NCBI GenBank assembly: GCA_016293535.1
Contig: JAEDEB010000014.1
Span: 1-44,424 of the forward strand
Direction: 5' to 3'
DNA from: Bacteroidales bacterium
GTDB taxonomy: Bacteria > Bacteroidota > Bacteroidia > Bacteroidales > UBA932
Length of the DNA stretch: 44,424 nt
Shown: in pieces, positions 41,585 to 44,424 of the stretch
Position numbering within the stretch: position 1 is the stretch's first letter
Layout of the letters: each line of letters begins with the position of its first letter
Translations under genes and position numbers: made by a program
The notes under the pieces: generated by a model
Told to the model about the DNA's origin: nothing
Database searches by the model: none
The model's input: the letters and a program-made list of their open reading frames with translations, nothing else

Positions 41585-42436
41585 ATGAGACTGACCCCTC
41601 TTGCCATACTCGCTTGCGTTCTTCTCGCGACTCCTTGCGGACATGCTGCCGGAGACTCTTCTACGGAATCCGGAGACGGCTTGGACAAGGTCCAGAAACT
41701 TGATGCATCCCGCATACAGGCCAGGGCGACACGGGGTCTGAAAGCCCTGCGACCAAAACTCGGACTCCCGCTCAAGAACGGCAGTGAGACACCCCGCACC
41801 AACGCTATGAACGACCTGAGCTTCGGCGAAAGAATCAGCGTCTCCGAAGGAGTGTGGACCTCTATGAACCTTGAGTCCGAACTTCCTAACTGGGTAGCCT
41901 GGGACCTTGAGCCCGGCGCGGTCGGAACACGGAGAGACCCCCTTATGGACCAGATACCGGCTGAAAGGCGGAACTGCAATATGGAAATATGGAATGCCGT
42001 TCTGGATGAATGCTCCAAATGGTACTGGGACAAGCCCTCCGGCGGTGTCGGCATAGCCTGCGGTCCGCTCGTGAACGTCGCAGAAGCGGGCAAGGGGAAG
42101 GATGCCGTTCCATACGGATGGTTCGTCGTGATATGCAAGAAGGACAGGAGCGAACTCGGATGGAAATCCGTTGGCTTCCTTATCCCGGGCGCCGGGAGCG
42201 AAACAAAAGGTATATACGCATGCTCCGCCAGCGTCAATATGATAGAATACAAGAGCGGCTACGATTTCTTCCGGCTGCTTCCTGACGGTCTTCAGGAGGT
42301 GGTGGAAGGAATGACGACATACGAACTCTTCTGCTCATTCGTCGAGGACGAAGCCTACCGCGACGATCCAAGCGAACACATGGAAGATTTCAACGAAATG
42401 ATGAGCGACTGGCTCGAAGATTTCCGTGACCGCTGA
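41585..42436 (+). CDS. Secreted NUC1 (DNA/RNA non-specific endonuclease) homologue lacking the DRGH catalytic segment
   Basis: This 283-residue exported protein has a signal peptide ending around CGHAAGDS. Residues about 99-255 follow the Bacteroidota NUC1 family in order: LPNWVAWDLE (W103), RRDPL, a NxxIW stretch (N132-W135), GIACGPLV, DAVPYGWFVV, GWKSVGFLIPG and YDFFRLLPDGLQEVVE. The block that should lie between DPL and the NxxIW stretch, which carries the catalytic DRGH motif, is absent; only about 27 residues separate W103 from N130. The domain has no histidine at all. Nuclease activity is therefore unlikely, and the protein may be a binding or regulatory pseudoenzyme, or a decaying gene with an intact frame. 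It follows the amide hydrolase by 17 nt. Confidence 0.7.
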   Translation: MRLTPLAILACVLLATPCGHAAGDSSTESGDGLDKVQKLDASRIQARATRGLKALRPKLGLPLKNGSETPRTNAMNDLSFGERISVSEGVWTSMNLESELPNWVAWDLEPGAVGTRRDPLMDQIPAERRNCNMEIWNAVLDECSKWYWDKPSGGVGIACGPLVNVAEAGKGKDAVPYGWFVVICKKDRSELGWKSVGFLIPGAGSETKGIYACSASVNMIEYKSGYDFFRLLPDGLQEVVEGMTTYELFCSFVEDEAYRDDPSEHMEDFNEMMSDWLEDFRDR

Positions 42437-42475
42437 CATTAAGTGATTTTTGGAGAATACTTGCCTGAAGATTAC

Positions 42476-42483
42476 TATCTTTG
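42476..42483 (+). promoter_or_regulatory. Bacteroidota -7 element TATCTTTG for the CorC-like gene
   Basis: This exact TAnnTTTG match lies 8 nt before the ATG at 42492. Transcription would begin about at the start codon, giving a very short leader or none. A TTTG at 42449-42452 is 23 nt upstream, slightly more than the usual spacing. Confidence 0.55.
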
Positions 42484-42491
42484 CAGCAGTT

Positions 42492-43598
42492 ATGGGCCTA
42501 TTGCTATTCTTTCTGTTAGGCGCTATGTGCGTCTCCTTCCTGTGCTCGATACTCGAGGCTACCCTGATGTCCACTCCGATATCTTATGCCACGATGCGGG
42601 AAGAGGAGGGGTACAAGCCTGCGGAGAAGTTCCTCAGGTACAAGCAGGATTCCAGCAGGCCCATAGCAGCCATACTCAGCCTCAACACCATCGCCAATAC
42701 GATAGGCGCCGCCGGGGTCGGAAGCCAGACCACGGAACTGTTCGGTTCTCAGTGGCTGGGCCTTGTCAGCGCCATAACCACCGTGCTGATTCTCATCTTT
42801 TCTGAAATCATTCCGAAGACCATAGGAACTAACTACTGGAAATCGCTGATGGGATTCGCCACCAGGATGATAAGTATACTGATATTCATCATGTTCCCTC
42901 TTGTCATCCTGATAGAATTCCTCACAAGGCTCATCACGCCCAAGGAAAAGGAGTCGTCCGTATCCCGCGAGGAAGTGAGCGCCATGGCAAAGGTCGCCGA
43001 GGAGACCGGAGAGCTCGAGGAGGACGAGAGCAACATCATCCAGAACGTCATCAATATGGATGAGGTCACTGCCGCCGACATTATGACGCCGCGCGTGGTA
43101 TGCGCCATTGCCTCGGAGAATATGACCATAAAGAATTTCTACAAGGACAAACGTTTCCTTCATCATAGCCGCATCCCGGTCTACCTTGACAATGACGAGT
43201 ACATAAGCGGCTATATTCTCAGGATGGAAGCCCTGCAGATGATGGCTGAGGACAAATATGACATGACGCTCGGAGAACTGCGACGCGAGATTGCAAGTTT
43301 CGAGGAGGAGACCACCCTGGACATAATATGGGACGAAATGCTCAGCAAGGACGAACAGATTGCAGCGGTAATCAACGAGTACGGCAGTTTCCAGGGCATC
43401 GTGTCGCTGGAGGACGTAATCGAAACCCTTCTGGGCAGCGAAATCGTTGACGAGCAGGACACTGTGCGCGATATGCAGCAGCTTGCCCGTGACAGATGGG
43501 CGCGCATCAACGCGAAACAAACCATGAAAAAGAATGCGCTAACTGCTTCTGATGCTCTGAATGTTCACGGGGAGGATAGCGATGGCAATAGAAACTGA
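42492..43598 (+). CDS. CNNM/CorC-type membrane protein (DUF21 plus CBS pair)
   Basis: This 368-residue inner-membrane protein is of the HlyC/CorC/CNNM group, linked to magnesium or other divalent-cation export. It has an N-terminal DUF21 domain with four hydrophobic segments (about 1-150; SILEATLMS, GVGSQTTELFG, SEIIPKTIG), an acidic linker (EETGELEEDESNII), and two CBS domains (about 180-310; IMTPRV, INEYGSFQGIVSLEDVIETLLG). The usual CorC_HlyC C-terminal domain is missing, replaced by a short tail. The ATG at 42492 begins the first membrane segment and was preferred to a TTG at 42450, which lies upstream of the TATCTTTG promoter element. It overlaps the CYTH gene by 17 nt. Confidence 0.86.
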   Translation: MGLLLFFLLGAMCVSFLCSILEATLMSTPISYATMREEEGYKPAEKFLRYKQDSSRPIAAILSLNTIANTIGAAGVGSQTTELFGSQWLGLVSAITTVLILIFSEIIPKTIGTNYWKSLMGFATRMISILIFIMFPLVILIEFLTRLITPKEKESSVSREEVSAMAKVAEETGELEEDESNIIQNVINMDEVTAADIMTPRVVCAIASENMTIKNFYKDKRFLHHSRIPVYLDNDEYISGYILRMEALQMMAEDKYDMTLGELRREIASFEEETTLDIIWDEMLSKDEQIAAVINEYGSFQGIVSLEDVIETLLGSEIVDEQDTVRDMQQLARDRWARINAKQTMKKNALTASDALNVHGEDSDGNRN

Positions 43599-44058
43599 AA
43601 GGAAATTCCTGGTACTCTCTGACGCATACAAGCTTCAGGCTGAGAGTTCATCGCGCATCGCACAGGGGTACATAGGCACGGTACCGGGCAGGACAGTACG
43701 CATACGTATCCGCGACGACAGAGGATTCATAACGATAAAGGGCAATTCCACGGCCGACGGGCTCTCCCGTTACGAGTGGGAAAAGGAAATCCCTGTCACA
43801 GAGGCTGAGGAACTCATGGAATTGTGCGAACCGGGAATCATAGACAAAAGAAGGTATCTGGTCCCGTTCAAGGGGCATTGTTTCGAAGTCGACGAATTCT
43901 ACGGAGACAATGAGGGCCTGACCATGGCCGAGGTGGAACTCGGCAGCGCAGACGAATTCTTCGAAAAGCCTGACTGGCTCGGCAAGGAAGTGACAGGAGA
44001 TTCCCGCTACTACAACAAATATATGAGCCGCCATCCCTTCCGTAGCTGGAAGTTTTGA
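43582..44058 (+). CDS. CYTH domain protein (triphosphate tunnel metalloenzyme)
   Basis: This 158-residue cytosolic protein begins MAIETERKFLV, the ExExK signature of the CYTH/triphosphate tunnel family. The alternating charged strands that line the tunnel follow: TVRIRIRDDRGFITIKG, YEWEKEIP, KRRYLV, FEVDEFYG, MAEVELGS, with EVTGDSRYYNKYMS at the end. Short bacterial members hydrolyse inorganic triphosphate; others are adenylate cyclases or thiamine triphosphatases. The start at 43582 gives the signature at the N-terminus; an upstream ATG at 43561 lies further inside the preceding gene. It overlaps the CorC-like gene by 17 nt, so translation is probably coupled. Confidence 0.9.
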   Translation: MAIETERKFLVLSDAYKLQAESSSRIAQGYIGTVPGRTVRIRIRDDRGFITIKGNSTADGLSRYEWEKEIPVTEAEELMELCEPGIIDKRRYLVPFKGHCFEVDEFYGDNEGLTMAEVELGSADEFFEKPDWLGKEVTGDSRYYNKYMSRHPFRSWKF

Positions 44059-44372
44059 CAGGGAACATATCTGGTGCTATCTATATTCTCAGGATTGTTG
44101 AGTTTATTACAAAACAGGATTATTGAGTTTTTCTGAAAAAATATCCTGCATCAGATTACTAGCCCCCTCTTCGAATTATACGCATTTGACAAAAAATTTT
44201 CTATTTCGTCAAAACCTGATACAACAACGGGTAAAAAACAACAACATTCTCAGAAAATCACTTTACATTAGCCGCCGCAGGGTTGGACTGAGGCTGTTGT
44301 CAGATGCATGATGATTACTGAACTTCAGGTTCAATTCCCTGAAGTATTAATAACATTTAATGCATTAGTCAA
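44059..44372. other. AT-rich intergenic region with short repeats
   Basis: This 314-nt stretch is visibly richer in A and T than the rest of the window. It contains a direct repeat (CAGGATTRTTGAGTTT at 44090-44105 and 44115-44130), an inverted pair TTTGAC/GTCAAA (44185-44190 and 44208-44213), and a 7-bp stem CTTCAGG/CCTGAAG (44323-44329 and 44338-44344). No convincing gene is present; a 62-codon frame at 44123 has no sign of being coding. Confidence 0.5.
44090..44130. repeat. Pair of 16-bp direct repeats downstream of the CYTH gene
   Basis: The 16-mer CAGGATTRTTGAGTTT occurs at 44090-44105 and 44115-44130 with one difference (15 of 16 identical) and a 25-bp period. The function is unknown. 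Confidence 0.6.
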
Positions 44373-44424
44373 ATGAAAAGACAAACAAAAGCGTCCGGAG
44401 TTCCGGAGAAAGACATGTGCGGGA
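44373..44424 (+). CDS. Possible 5' end of a gene cut by the window edge
   Basis: An ATG at 44373 opens a frame, MKRQTKASGVPEKDMCG, that is still open at the end of the window. The AT-rich leader and the strand shared with the preceding genes make a start here plausible. Only 17 codons are visible and nothing is recognisable. Confidence 0.3.
   Translation, partial: MKRQTKASGVPEKDMCG

Noticed and set aside
1..44424. CRISPR arrays, insertion sequences, rRNA and phage genes
   Set aside because: No regularly spaced repeats, transposase or integrase frames, terminal inverted repeats or rRNA segments were seen in any part of the window.

Overview
This 44.4-kb window looks like chromosome from a member of the Bacteroidales (phylum Bacteroidota) of roughly balanced GC content; I cannot name the genus from sequence alone. 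The evidence is a SusC/SusD pair, a hybrid two-component system (HTCS), a DUF4954 protein, fimbrillin-like lipoproteins, almost no Shine-Dalgarno sequences, and repeated use of the Bacteroidota -7 promoter element TAnnTTTG just upstream of genes and tRNAs.

Layout. (1) 1-2.1 kb: an ion transporter of the CitMHS/NhaD type on the minus strand, then tRNA-Gln and a DJ-1 family gene on the plus strand. (2) 2.1-22.2 kb: a carbohydrate locus. A RhaT-type rhamnose permease and an RpiB-type sugar-phosphate isomerase are followed by a seven-gene minus-strand operon: GH78 alpha-L-rhamnosidase, GH71/99-like protein, SusC, SusD, discoidin-domain surface lipoprotein, alpha/beta-hydrolase and SGNH hydrolase. 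A divergent HTCS presumably controls the operon. The parts fit together as capture and import of an esterified, rhamnose-containing glycan. (3) 22.1-25.1 kb: housekeeping genes (Hsp15-like S4 protein, manA, hisS). (4) 25.2-27.5 kb: two overlapping fimbrillin-like lipoprotein genes behind a 21-bp tandem repeat. (5) 27.6-30.6 kb: an operon of an IspD/TarI cytidylyltransferase, a sugar-nucleotide dehydratase/epimerase and a TagB/F-type glycerophosphotransferase. With the Stealth phosphotransferase at 35.5 kb, it suggests a surface glycan joined by phosphodiesters. (6) 30.7-32.4 kb: an apparently foreign AlbA_2 ATP-binding gene and junk-like sequence next to the 3' end of tRNA-Asp. (7) 32.6-36.4 kb: uvrA and the Stealth gene. 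(8) 36.5-40.3 kb: glmS translationally coupled to a DUF4954 beta-helix protein. (9) 40.4-44.1 kb: a membrane-anchored Ntn-type amide hydrolase, a secreted NUC1-nuclease relative that has lost its catalytic segment, a CNNM/CorC-type membrane protein and a CYTH protein. The last 370 bp are AT-rich, with short repeats and the possible start of another gene.

No complete insertion sequence, CRISPR array, integrase or rRNA was seen. The most interesting points are the catalytically gutted nuclease homologue, the phosphodiester-glycan gene set split by a tRNA-linked island, the glmS-DUF4954 coupling, and the rhamnoside locus whose two esterases share a near-identical Ig-like module.
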